Shown here: positions 22,101 to 33,966 of the stretch, piece after piece
Position numbering within the stretch: position 1 is the stretch's first letter
Layout: the number at the start of each line of letters is the position of its first letter
Source of the DNA: Pseudoscleropodium purum
Taxonomy: Eukaryota; Streptophyta; Bryopsida; Hypnales; Brachytheciaceae
Direction of reading: 5' to 3'
Assembly: GCA_963969395.1 (NCBI GenBank)
Contig: OZ017805.1
Span: 3,534,001 to 3,598,000 of the forward strand
Length of the DNA stretch: 64,000 bases
The notes under the pieces: model-generated
What the model was told of the DNA's origin: nothing
Seen by the model: only the letters and a program-made list of their open reading frames with translations
Database searches by the model: none
Position numbers and translations under genes: made by a program

Positions 22101-23060
22101 AATTCATATGAAAGTCATTAATACAATGAAGCTTATTTATGTTGAAATATGCCTGAGCCCATTATATAACAAAAAGATTAGGACTACAATGCAAGGATGT
22201 AATAATGATATTGTACATCATCTCCAAAATACATGATTGACAAATATCAATTCATAATTACCAAAAAAATTGAGGAGATGTGCATGGATACTTATGATTA
22301 TTTAATGATGGGAATTGCACATCACATATTTTGAATGATGCAAGGAAAAAATAATCATATTGCATATATTAATCATCCCAAACCATAAGTGCTAATCATA
22401 TTATATGATTTTTATTGTATAATTTTGGAATATGAAGGTACACATAATTATGTTGAAAGATTGTGACTATGACTATGAAAGTATATGTACTATCATATTC
22501 ATCCAGTTTTGGGAGAACCCTTCAATTCCATCACAAGGAAAAGTTGGATTATCAATGTAAGTCTAATACCCTAGACCAATATCCTACAACTCATGAATTG
22601 AAAAGCTCTCAACTAAAACTAAAGACATCATTGACAAAAAGAAATAGGCTCCCTTGCAGCTTGGTTTTAGATATAAGAAGCAATAGCTTGTTTCAAATAT
22701 CCCTATGTAGTATCATCCTACAAATAAAATAGATTGCAAAATGAAAATAATATGGAGGTTTAGTGTAACTACAAATACCTTCTAAAGATAAATGTATAAT
22801 GTCAAAAAAAATATCAAGGTTTAGGGATAAAAAAATATAAAAGATGCATGAAAACATGGAGCAAGGGTCAAAACAACTATAGAATCAAGCTTTGTAAAAA
22901 CAATTTCAAATGCACCAAACAAGTATATAGTGTGGAAAAATATGGAGGGTGGAAACCATCAAATATAGAATGAAGGTGGAAAAAAATGTAGAGGTTAGAA
23001 AGAAATATATAGGGTGCAAATAAAAATAAAGGGTAGAAACAAATATTGATAGGGTTGTTA
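19101..23060. other. Unassigned AT-rich DNA, 4 kb
   Basis: Open frames of up to 104 codons (19297-19611, plus) are not recognisable and lack supporting homologous copies here. A GC-richer patch (20080-20340) has overlapping minus-strand frames rich in Trp, Pro and Arg but no family motif. From 20.4 to 23.0 kb the sequence is low-complexity AT-rich DNA. I see no RNA gene or repeat array. Confidence 0.4.
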
Positions 23061-24586
23061 AAGTATGAGTAGGGAGCAACGAGCATTGAGCGTTGAACAA
23101 CAAGTGATAATCACTGAACAATGACCATTTAAAAAAAATCTTGTGAAAATTTAAAAATTTTTCACCATAAAATGCCTATATCTTTGGTTTATGGTAAACA
23201 TTTATCACTATAAATGAATTTAAAGAAGATGAATGAAGATGAATGGAAAAAAAAGGATTTAGATGAATTTTTTATAGTTCACTTTATTGGATGAAATACA
23301 TCTATTGGTCATTGCATTGAATGATGAATAACTATTGAATGGAATAAAAAACCTAGGATTGATGTCTAAGTACCTTAAATTAAAAATAAAGAAGTTTCTT
23401 AAGGACCCTCCTTTTATTAATTTGGGAGTCTATTTCAATTTCAATTTCAATTTCAAAATTTCAAAATTATTTCTTTCAAAAGAAAATTTATATTTTCAAA
23501 AAATTCAAATTAAAAAATAATAATATATATATTTTTAATTCAATAGATGGCTCCTCAAATTCAAGGAGCATTTTCTTATTGCTCAAGGCACCCTCCCCAT
23601 ATTATTTGGAGAAAATTTAAACTATTTTTAAGAAAAAGAATTCAAAATTTGTTTTCAAATTTTTTTTTAAGAAAAAAATTGTTATATATTTTTTAATTAG
23701 GGCTCCTTAGAATCCGAGGAGCTTTCTTTGCCAATGCCAACTATCAAGAGAAGCCTATTTGATTCCAAGGAGCCTTTTTTTGGTGTTTAAAAAAAGTTGT
23801 TTGGAGGTTATTTAAAGGCCCAAAGTTCGTTGTAAACGTCTCTTTGTGCCAATGGAAGGCTTTTTGGAGCCTTGAACTAAAAAAATGTATTTTTTTTAAA
23901 GAAATTTAAAAGTAAATAAATAAGTTGTAGTTCAAATATTCTCTAAATTAATAAAAGGCAAGTGCCTCTAGCAACAAGAAATTGCTCCTCGAATTCAAGG
24001 AGCCATTTGTTGATTAAAAAATAATTTAGAATTTGACAAAAAAAAATGAATTGAAAAAAATGAATTAAAATAATTATTTAAAGAAAATTCTTTTGAATTT
24101 TTTTCTCTTAAACCACAATCCAAATAACCTTCCAAATTAACAGAAAGAAGGTCCTTTGGCAATAAGTCGTTTGCTACATAGAAAATATATTTTTTTAATT
24201 CATTGATTGTCATAGTATTTGAAATTATTTTTCAATTATTCCAAACAAGGAATGGATGTCAAGGATGAAATTCATATATTCATTACCTCGAGGGTAGTAC
24301 CTTTTATGTTGTTGGTGAGGCTAGGCTATCATTTTTGGCCCTACCTACAACATTTGAATGCTAAATAACTACCTTCAATTAAACTTCTTTTAGCAATAAA
24401 TTGATTTTTTGAAAAAGAAAATTTATTAATTTTTATTTTGTTAATTTTGACATTACTATTTTTAATTCTGACACCACTATTTATAACTCTAATATGTCTA
24501 TTTTTAATAAAAATAGTCTTAGTGAACGTTTAAGACTAAATGCTCGTTGCCCAATGTTCATTGCTCATTGCTCCCTGCTTATACTT
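23061..24586. mobile_element. 1.5-kb element with ~50-bp terminal inverted repeats
   Basis: The left end AAGTATGAGTAGGGAGCAAC matches the reverse complement of the right end (AAGTATAAGCAGGGAGCAAT read inward), and imperfect similarity continues for about 50 bp through GAGCAATGAGC-like repeats. Both ends are bordered by TA (23059-23060 and 24587-24588), compatible with a TA target duplication as in Tc1/mariner elements, although TA is too short to prove it. The interior is AT-rich, codes for nothing recognisable, and contains several copies of a GGCTCCT/AGGAGCC palindrome. This is likely a non-autonomous element. Confidence 0.6.
23545..24005. repeat. Dispersed GGCTCCT...AGGAGCC palindromes
   Basis: Inside the TIR element, near-palindromes occur at about 23549 (GGCTCCTCAAATTCAAGGAG), 23701 (GGCTCCTTAGAATCCGAGGA), a half-site at 23761 and 23984 (GCTCCTCGAATTCAAGGAGC). 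All share a central GAATTC-like core and flanking 7-base arms able to form a hairpin. Confidence 0.65.
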
Positions 24587-24625
24587 TAATGCCATTGCAA
24601 ATACAGAAAGTGAAAACAAGTCTAG

Positions 24626-27600
24626 TGGTGCATGTGCAGTCTAGGCGTAAGTATCTTTACACATGAAAACATGGTAAAATGACATGAATTATCGTCCCAG
24701 GGAATTCGAGATGTGTTCCCAAATTTCAGTATTCGGATGGTCGTTTTTCTCTTCTACTCTTTTTTTGGAATTAACTATTATCCGGATTCGAATTCGGATC
24801 CGGTATCACTTAGTTTCCAATTATGTCTCTCAATACATTGGTTTTCAATTCCTCTGTTTTACCATCAAAGGGTTCGCTCTTGATCTTTTGAATGATAGGA
24901 ACTTCACTACTCTCTCTCCAACTCACTACACTAGTAAAAACAAACAAACAAACACCTAAGTACTCAAGGTATTGTATCTCAAAAGGTGGATCCAGATCCT
25001 TACAACATTCTAGATGGTTGATCCGGAATGTAAGTCACTCAGGACTGTGTTCACTCCTCTTTATTACAATGATAGATCTCAAGCACTTGAAAATTGACAA
25101 GGGGATAATCTTTCTAGGTGTAAGATGGATCCCAAAGTTGGTATACCTTCCGATGAGTAAGAGTTTCCTCTGACAGTCGCTAATCTCTACACATAATTGT
25201 TTCTAATTTTAGATCTACACTCACAACATTCTTTACTAGAAATCGGATTACCATTCTAGTAGTTCAAAGGCACTATGCGCACCTTCTTTGTCTTGTATTT
25301 AACAACATTTCAATAGCACTCCCTTAATCCGATCTTATTTATCTAAAATCCAGATTCCTCCTCATCTGTCCTTCTCACATCTTGATACTTCAAGTAACAA
25401 ACCAATACAATCCAAATATATGGTTGAAGCCAAAATGTTGACCACGTGACTCAAATTAAAGAAAGGAATGAAATACAACAAAATAATTGCTAGGATGGAA
25501 TGAGGCGGCAATAAACTTGCCTGCCTTTTAAAACCAAAACCAAAACCAAAGTCAATGCTTAAAAAGTCAAAAAGGCACTTTGGAAATCAAGGCAACTAAT
25601 TAGTGAACAACCTGAGATATCAAAAATGTTCACAACCCAACTATCCCAACAAATCCAAAACCCCTAAAACAATCCAAAACTCGGGCCCATATTTTGAAAT
25701 CCTGATCTGGAATGAAAATCCTATCTAACTACTTATGCTCTATCTACCCCGCCGTGCCTTCTTTGAGTTGTTCCCGCTTTGACTACCTAAAGTCTTCATT
25801 GATGCCTTCACATGTGTACTCTTTGTTGATGATTGAGTTTGAGGCTTACGTGAAATCTTTGGAGGTGAGTCTTCAGATTTTGTCTTTTCTTCAGATCTGG
25901 ACTTCAACACCTCCTCTTCTGACTCTTGAATCTCCTGAATCTCCGGATCCTTAGCTTGTGGTGACTCATTCAATTCAATCTCAAGACAATCTCGCTTTGG
26001 TGTTGACTACTACATATAGGAGAAATCTTGCGGATGAGACCGAGTTGGATTTGTCATTACTCCATTCCATGTGTCGAGGTTGCCGCACACAACCAATCTG
26101 GGTACTATAAACTTTCCAACTATGATTTTCCTAAGTAGTGGAAAAATTGGAACTGAAACTCCTTGCTCTATCGGAACGGACTTCTCACTTACTCCTTTCT
26201 CCGGTTCTGATACCGCTAGTCCTAATGGAGTAGTACTTGACTACTTGATGGACCCGCAATTGGAGTGAGGATAGACTTCAGTCCCTCTGATTGTGGTCGA
26301 ATTGAACATCTAGAAGCCTGCCAGATTTGAGTCTATCGAACCGGAGGATCCAAAAATATGTTCCTGAGGACTTCCAAAAAACCTTCTAAGTCAATAGCCC
26401 ATTTTGGATCCAAATATCCAAGCAACTTATGTATGTTCTTCAAAACAATCCCCAAACGGGCTTCAAAAGTTGACTAGGATCTTTATCATCCTTGATCCAA
26501 TCATATGTCCTTCCTTCTCCAACTAGCAGTGTAGAGGTCAGCTCGGATCACACATGCTTCGGAACCATGTCGAGTTCTTTGAGGTCGTGGACGAGGCAAA
26601 GAGCCTCCGTCTCCTTCCATCTTGTCGCATTCAGCTCCCCCTCTATTAACTCGAGTTGGAACTTGAAGCTATCCTTTTCCTCCTCCAACTTTTAGATCTG
26701 TTCCTCTTTCTAACGAAACTTTTCCGGATTTGGACGTTTTTGGATCTCCTCCAAAATTTGGTCCGACTCCACCTTGACTTTGCCCACGATAAGGAGCACG
26801 TGATCCTCTAGTTCGCCATACATTTGTTTGGATTGCTATATTTATTAGATTCCGGCTTCAAAGAACTCTAGCTCTTGAGGATGTTCCAGATCTAGAATTG
26901 GTTCCTCCCATTCCGGTGTTAGTACCTTCCCCCGTGTAGCTGGATCTATAGACTTCCTTTGTCTCTAATCCACTACTTCTTCTTCCTCTTCCAATTGCTC
27001 TTCTTCTTTGGATTCCTTTTTCTTCTTCTCCAACTCATTCGTGAGGCCATACTTCAAGATCTCAATTCTGATGTTGTACTGAATCGTCTCTTCTATAGTC
27101 AAGACCTCCTTGTGGTGATAGAGGTGGAACAGATATAGGGTGATAGGGTTGTGCTTTGCTTGGCCCACGTGCTCTAGCAGTTTGCCCACTATCCCTTGAA
27201 TCACTCTCTCCCAATGGACAATCTGGTCCTAAAAAGCCCCGAAAATGGTGTTAGCCACCGTAACTGTAACTTGGATAGGCTTTTCCAGATACAAGATCGG
27301 AATTAGAAAATTTAGTACCCGACTATGCCTCTCGTTCTTATAGTCACTAATGGCAAAACCCTCCTTTGAGTAGGCCTGACTTTGAAACTTTCCGGCTACA
27401 TACTTATCTATTCTTCCGGCTAGTCCGAGTCCATTCTTTTTAAACAAATAGACGTTTGCCTAGATGTCTTCCACCCATACTATGGGTCGACCTTTCACTA
27501 TCAACTCGTACTAATTTGGAATTCTGTAAATGAATTCATGAATCATCTCCTCGTTCTTCATGCTCCATGGCCTATCTAACAATCCAACACATCCAATACA

Positions 27601-28180
27601 CATAAAGTCTTCCTCTAACTATACTCAATGCCTCGGATTAGAAGGGATAGCCAGACAAACCATCTAGGCTACAACTCTAGACTTTCATGGACCCGAATCA
27701 ACAGCCACCGCCATGAATCACCGACAACTAATAACCTATTTTGATATTGATCTTTCCGTTTTCTTCCTATCTCGGTTGTTAACTTACTACTCTTTCTTTT
27801 AGCTATATGTTTACAAAGTTCAGCAAGTAGAGAAGGAGAGAAAGAGAAGTGGTAGTGGATTTAAGTAGCCAGCATGTAGCCGACAGTTCCCGATGGAGAA
27901 TGGGTAGAAGACCATTCCCCTAATGGTCTCCTAGTTTCTTAGACTGGAAGTCTAGAACGTAGGTTTTAGGAATCCGATACTTTTCCGGATCTCGAATTCA
28001 TATTGGATCCATTTTTGTAACGTTACTAACGGTTTTAGCAATCCAAAAACTAACTATTTCTATTATAGTCATAGTGTAGCGAAAATCTCTAGGGGTTACC
28101 AAATGAAAAACAAAATTTGCAAGTCTATCTAATCCTAATTCTAGACTAATTTATCCGATTTGAGTTTTCGTGCTTCCACA
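24626..28180 (-). mobile_element. Copy B: complete 3.56-kb LTR-like element
   Basis: Sense strand is minus. The 5' end at 28180 begins TGTGGAAGCACG and the 3' end at 24626 finishes GCACATGCACCA; TCTAG flanks both sides (24621-24625 and 28181-28185), a perfect 5-bp duplication. There is no direct repeat between the ends. It aligns along its whole length with copies C and D, including the 3' segment CTTACGCCTAGACTGC shared with D. Substitutions and CpG loss show it is old. It carries a decayed version of the family protein. Confidence 0.85.
25740..27714 (-). pseudogene. Copy B version of the element protein, decayed
   Basis: Homologous start ATG at 27712-27714 and final stop at 25740. Preserved blocks include GRPIVWVEDI then a stop in place of Trp, followed by NVYLFKKNGLGLAGRIDKY (around 27400-27470). 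DYKNERHSRVLNFLIPILYL lies near 27320, and YLFHLYHHKEVLTIEETIQY near 27110-27150. A Glu-rich tract follows at 26970-27030 and the tail SPQAKDPEIQEIQESEEEVL at 25910-25970. The last 77 codons are open. The tail and domain order match copies C and D and show that the full protein was around 600 residues. Multiple stops and frameshifts abolish expression. Confidence 0.75.
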
Positions 28181-28185
28181 TCTAG

Positions 28186-30029
28186 AATGTATAAACAATT
28201 ATAGATACCATATATATATAATTATAGAGTGTGGGAAGAATATGAAGGGTGAAGAAAACTCTAGCTTTTAGAAAAAAATGTAAAGGCCCCAATCTTGTAT
28301 CTAAAGTATACTTATTATGGGACCTAGGAAAAACATGATAAAAGGTGACAAAATCTAGGAAAACTAGGAAATTTTAGGATAGAAACTCTACAACAAGAGG
28401 CAAGTTTTGTGAAAAAAAAGGAAATAGTGATGTGCAAAAACGAGAAGTGTAGCTACTTTTGAAAAAATGAACAACAAACATAACATATTCATAACATATC
28501 CTTGACATTTATTGTTCACAACTATTCTTGCATAATGAACTGATAATTTTAATTCAGTATTTAACACTAATGGTAGCTCAATAGGCATCTTCAATAATCA
28601 ATTTTTGAAAACCTCCAAAAATGGAACTCCCAAAGCTACAAAGTATACTCAATGAATTGCCAATCTTGAACTTTGGAATTCTTCAACAAACCGATGCCCC
28701 TCCCTAACCTAACTTCCTTACGAGAGTAGCCTCTTCTAAGACCTAACCTCTAGACAAGGCTAAATCCCTAAAGAAAGTAACTTCACAATGAAGCTACTTA
28801 CCTGACCACCTAACCCTCTCTTCAAAGCTTCAATCCAACCTTGATGATAACAGCATGCCTAAATTCACTTAAAAGATGACTATCATGTTATTTGATGACG
28901 GTTAGCTATTAGGCTTTGTAAAGCATGGTAGGAGGTGATTGTAGACTTAGTATAGCCAAAATGGTCATGTATTGACCACTCGAGTGCTATATTAGTGTTT
29001 TGGGATTGTTAGAGGTGTAAATGGAGTCAGCTCGGGGTGCTTTGAGGGTGGTTATAACCCTTGGCCACCCCTTTGCTTCATTTTCTTCAAGTCTTGCATG
29101 TGTTGTAGTTTATGAGTTGAAAGGAGTTGGAGCACAGAATGTAATGATGGTTGGTTGTTATACCAATCTTCACTAGTGTTATTCTTTGATTCATATGAAT
29201 GATTTTGCAAGACTAATCCAATTGAGAGAAAGTAAAAGCTATCTTTGAGTATTTAGGAAGCTTATTATTGAATGATTGTTCATTCATGATGCCTTATTGT
29301 AGAGTACATTTGGGTGGGAAATGTTTATGTGTTCAGATACTTATAGTTTACAACAACTACTGTTAGTGATGCGAACTTCTACAACACAACCTACGTCACA
29401 ACACCGTAGACCTCATATCCTAAATCATATACCTTGAATCCTAAGCCTTTAATCTATAATCCCAAATCCTAAATCCTAAATCCTAATGTTAGTAGTTATT
29501 ATTTGGTTTGCTAAATAAAGTAATGCTTACTTTTAGAACCTTTTTGTAAACTTGATAGGAATAGCCTTATAGAATAATGTACCTCCCACCTACCTAAGAT
29601 ACTAGTAAACAACTAGCAAACAAGTAATGTATGATTTAAAAGTGACTAGAAAATAATGAATTCCACTACTGAAAATTTCAATTTGTATGAATGATTAAAT
29701 TGCATTCATTTGGATATATTTTGCAACATACATCAATAATTTTCTTCAATTTTTCTTAAGAAACATAGGTATTTTAAATCTTCCCCATAAATTTGAAAAT
29801 TGGATGAATTGTAATAGACATATATCTTCATGTTTGAAAAATGAATTTATAAGTTTTCATTCTTGTCCAATCACAAATTGCAAAAAACAAATCTTTGATA
29901 GTGGAGGTTTGGAATTTGTGGTAGAAGGCCCATTCTCATAGGGTTAACCCCTTCATGCCCAAGGGACCTAGAAGTGGTTGTGATAGTACTTTTAAGTTAA
30001 ATAAAACCTAACCACATTGCTATTTTTAG
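28186..30029. other. Unassigned AT-rich DNA
   Basis: No supported frame. A short run of TCCTAAA(T) near 29455-29485 resembles degenerate plant telomere repeats but comprises only a few units. Confidence 0.45.
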
Positions 30030-30540
30030 TAATTTGTATTTTTGAAAGATTTGTCTTGAAGTCTAGTTTTTGCATCAAAAATGCGATCTTGAAAACCAAT
30101 GATTCTAATTTTTCTATTCAAAATTTTGTGCAAGGATACCAATTGCATCTTTAACTTTTTGTAGTATTAAAGGCTCTTGGAAATGATCATCAAATCCAAT
30201 AGGACTTGGAAGAAAAATCACATTAGAAACTCATTTAAAATTAGTTTAGGTCCTCTAGCCTCATATTCTTTTGGTGACCAACTTTTTAGAATTGATTTGT
30301 GAAAAGTGAATGAAAAAATTTTCATAGTTTTAACACCCTTTTGGTGAAACGTTATAATCTTCCAACTTATAAGTGATTGTTTTTTTACCCTATGTAATCT
30401 CTAACATGTCTAGTTTGAATTTGTATGGATACATTTCCAAAAAAATTGATACAGCATATCTGATTGTTGACTTTTTATTCAATATTGAGCAAATTTCTAA
30501 AGGCTCAAAGTAGGCTTCAGGCATTTAGGGGTTAATGTTA
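30030..30540. repeat. Dispersed repeat, copy 1 (paralogous empty site)
   Basis: About 500 bp here aligns, with many substitutions, to 47900-48800. Shared landmarks are TTTTTCTATTCAAAATTTTG, GGCTCTTGGAAATGA, CCTCATATTC, ACCAACTTTTTAGA and TAGTTTGAATTTGTATGG. At 30271-30278 it reads TTGGTGAC, the uninterrupted equivalent of the spot where the other copy carries a MITE. No coding capacity is seen. Confidence 0.7.
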
Positions 30541-31668
30541 GATTCACTTCCAAAGCACGAGAAGAAAGTGGTAAAGGTGCCTGGGACAATACCAACCTTG
30601 AATGCTACGAATTCCAACAATCCAAAGGAGATTCGAGTTTCAAGATTGCATGTACATCCCTTCCCATATTGGAGGTTTGGAATTTGTATAATGTGACCAC
30701 AATTTGAGCACTTGAATTGAAGTCTTGCACGTTTGATTTCGATTGGTCAAAAATGTGTGGTCTTCGAGAATGCAATCAATATTTGGAAGGTGGATCAACA
30801 TCTATAGATTCTATCCACAATTGCCCACAAATTAGAAGAATGCATTCAAAATTCAAAATGCAGAACCACATGACCTTATCTAATTCCTAGTAGGAAATTG
30901 GAGCTCATGTATTGGAAGTTGATCTACCATGACTTCAAATCAACCGAAAGTTCATTTTTTTGCACACGTAAAGGAGCTGTTGACGCCTAGTAGTTGAGAG
31001 ACATGTTTTACAACATGACCATTACCTCTAGATTGACGCACATAGAGATGTAGATCAAGATCTCTTTCAGTTGTAAGGTATGACATCCTCAGACTTCACT
31101 AAATCCATGTGCAATATTTTGCAAACAATTATTTCTTCATGTGATTGCTTATGAGATCATTGAATGACCTACATTGTTATCATAGTCCTACTGCAAAGCT
31201 GTTGTAGTTCATGGAATAGAAATTGTGGATAGCAAAGGTAAACCAATGTGGATCATCATCCTCTAGCAAGGTGTAGTGTGGAGTGATATGTATATCGCAA
31301 TAGGGAATTTTTGAGGGCAATGGTTGCTGTGAAAATGGTCTTCTTGATTGGAAAATCAAACTTTAAGCTCTAGTGATACTTAGGAGAGTAGGAGTCATAG
31401 TTGGTGAAGAAATGCACCTCGAATATATGTGTCAACGTATGGTATATTATAGAACATGTGTACTCATAAAATATATATACGTTGAGCCATACTTGACAAT
31501 GAAGTAGAACCCCTCATATTGGGAATCTTCAATTGGATATATTGTATAGTACTTGATTGTAGTTCTATAGTATTTATGAGAATGATCCATCCGGAGATCT
31601 CCTGATGGCATAAATATGACATATCATAATAATTACACATAGGATTTAGTTAACGAGGCTATTGTCAT
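30541..31668. other. Flank of the DUF7869-like pseudogene
   Basis: A plus-strand frame is largely open for about 110 codons near 30550-30900 but is not recognisable. The rest lacks a coherent frame. One CCGGAGATCTCCTGATG palindrome copy lies at about 31591, 80 bp before the coding relic. Confidence 0.4.
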
Positions 31669-33502
31669 TTGCAATTGAATATGGATTATGGCCTTCTTGC
31701 CATCAACCAATCTACTATAGATAGAATCAAGAAGGAGCACTTTAACAATGTTTCTATAAAGCCTATTGGAAGCTCATTTGCAAAATGCACTACATGCGAC
31801 AACTTGCAACAATTCATTCTCAAATCGCCTAGAGGAGGCCTAAAGTACATTGAGTTTATGAAGCAACAAACTGACCATCTCAATCATCAAGCATCCTATT
31901 GTCGTTTGTATGCCTCGTGTCGTGAAGAGTCCAAAAGTAACCTTTAGGAAATATTGTGCATTATTCATGACAAGATGGACACTTCTAAGATAGCTCTATC
32001 TAGAATGCGGGTTACAACAAAGGCTACACAAAGGTTGGGTTAGTTTCCCATGAGCATAATTGGATTGGTAGCTCATGGGCACAATGATGGTGCATATGCA
32101 CATTATACCCCATCATGTTGGCCAAAGGACTCAAACTTCACAATTTCTTCGTTGGCTAGACTTTTTGCCAACTAGATGTGTCACCAATTCGAGAAATAAG
32201 TGACCTTTTTCTATATGCACCACCGAATGTTTTGTTTGAGGTACTACTTAGAGGGAAATCCAAATGTATGGACACTTTGAACCTCATTGAACCAGGTTCT
32301 TAATGTGGATCTTTTCTTCTTCCCAGGAATCTTTATCTGTAGCTTGACAACTTTACCAAAAGATAACAAGAATCAGTACCTCATGGCATTCTTGTCTTTG
32401 CTTACTACATGAGGCATCTTCAAAAAAATTCAAATTGGACTTCTATTTGTAGGACACACTCACAAGGACATTGATACTTACTTTAGTCACCTCTCGAAGT
32501 CCGTGAAGAGCAAGAACACTTTTGTTGTGGCTAATCTCATGAAAGCCTTCATGGAGTCTTAAGAACTTTCTTTTTTGCTAGAGTTTATACAAGAAGTGGG
32601 GGACTTCAAGTCCTTCGTCAAGGGTTTCTTATGTAGTGGCACGTCTCATATAATTGGTTTGGAGGAGATACATCTCGTTAAGTTCTTTGCGGATAGTGAT
32701 GGAGTCGTTATTATGTAGTTTAATAAGTCCATAGTTGATTCAAAGTGGTTGCCATTTGATAGACCTTCTCAATGCTTATAGAAGAAAGACTACAGAGGAC
32801 GACCCATGCTCCCTATATGTTGTCCGAAGCCTACCCCATTTAAGCCCATCTAGGATAGTGAAGTTCTAGATCCAATAGGAAATCAAGAGAAGGCTAGGGA
32901 GAAGGTGCGCAGAGATACCATGAATAAGGATTTCATATTGTTAGGACTAAAGAAGCACATTTAGTACTTGCAAAATAGAATGATAAAATGTGAGGGATTT
33001 GCAATTGCATTTGGTCTGTACGTGGAGTATTAGAAACGCGTTCTATGCGAGTTGAGGGAACCACTGTCCATATGTCTTTTAGAGTTGGTGGAAGGCTTCT
33101 GGCCAAAGCATGATTGAAGGATAATGAATGATGAAACCCTTTGCCGAAGACCAAGGTTTAATCTAGTTGACATGATTCTAGAGGAAGATGACTTAGAACC
33201 TTATTGCAGCCTCGCGAATGAAGCACCAAGGGAAAGCTTCAATCCTTGAGTTGACATTTGCCTAGGCTCATGTATTCTTCTCAAACCCAAATACCCTTCA
33301 ATCTATAATGTTTGGCAAGGAAGAGCACTATCTGAAGTGTGTAGAGAGCCAAAACATGAGAAGAATGGGATATTCATTCTCTAATATTGAAGACCTGATA
33401 ATTCAAAAAGTATGTTCGTATTGAGGAATTGAAATTGTTGGTACGGGAAATGGGTTGTTGAAGAAACCAACCTACATGGGTGGATGTATCTTGTGTAGTA
33501 TA
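31669..33502 (+). pseudogene. DUF7869-like protein pseudogene, cut by copy D
   Basis: One plus-strand frame can be read for over 500 codons without an indel (31669 to 33249) but holds about 13 stops, mostly TAG. It then continues in the same frame towards 33500, where copy D interrupts it. Family-type motifs are KCTTCDNLQQF with a following His/Arg region, HDKMDTSKIALSRM, DNKNQYLMAFLSLL, VGHTHKDIDTYFSHLSK, FIQEVGDFKSFVKGF and a C-terminal GSCILLKPKYPSIYNVWQGR. From memory these match the large plant and eukaryote proteins annotated DUF7869, which are often repeat-associated and of unknown function. The second relic at 63-64 kb aligns over the GHTHxD block, supporting the call. No product is possible in this state. 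Confidence 0.75.
33498..33502. other. Target-site duplication, copy D (left)
   Basis: GTATA precedes the TGTAAGAGCAC start of copy D; the same five bases follow its end at 38612-38616. Confidence 0.85.
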
Positions 33503-33966
33503 TGTAAGAGCACAAAAATTCAAACCGAATAAGTTAGTCTAGAATTTAGATTAGATAGACTTGCAAATTCCAATTTTTTTTATAACTTCTAGAGATTTAC
33601 ACTATACTATGACTATAATAGAAATAGTCAATTTCCGGGTTGCTAAAACCTTTAGTAATGTTACGGAAACAAGTTCGATACGGATCCGGAATCCGGAAAA
33701 GTATCGGATTTCCTAAATCTACATTCTAGACATCCGGTCTAAGAAACTAAGAAACCGTTAAGGGAACGGTCATCTACTCGTTCTCCACTAGGAACTGTCA
33801 GCCGCACACTAGGTACTTAAACCCCTTGCCACTCCTCTTTTTCTCTCTCTCTACTTACTAAACTTGATCAACGTGTAGTTGAGAAAAAAAGTGGTGAGTT
33901 AGTAACCAAGATAGGATGAGATGGAAGGAGTAGTACCGGATTAGGTTTGCGAGTTGTCGGTGATTC

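Noticed and set aside
29455..29490. Interstitial telomere repeat
   Set aside because: Only about three imperfect TCCTAAA(T) units; too short and degenerate.
31669..33249. Variant genetic code with reassigned stop codons
   Set aside because: All three stop codons occur, the stop in copy A sits at a Trp position of its relatives, and all relics also show other damage, so mutation explains the pattern.
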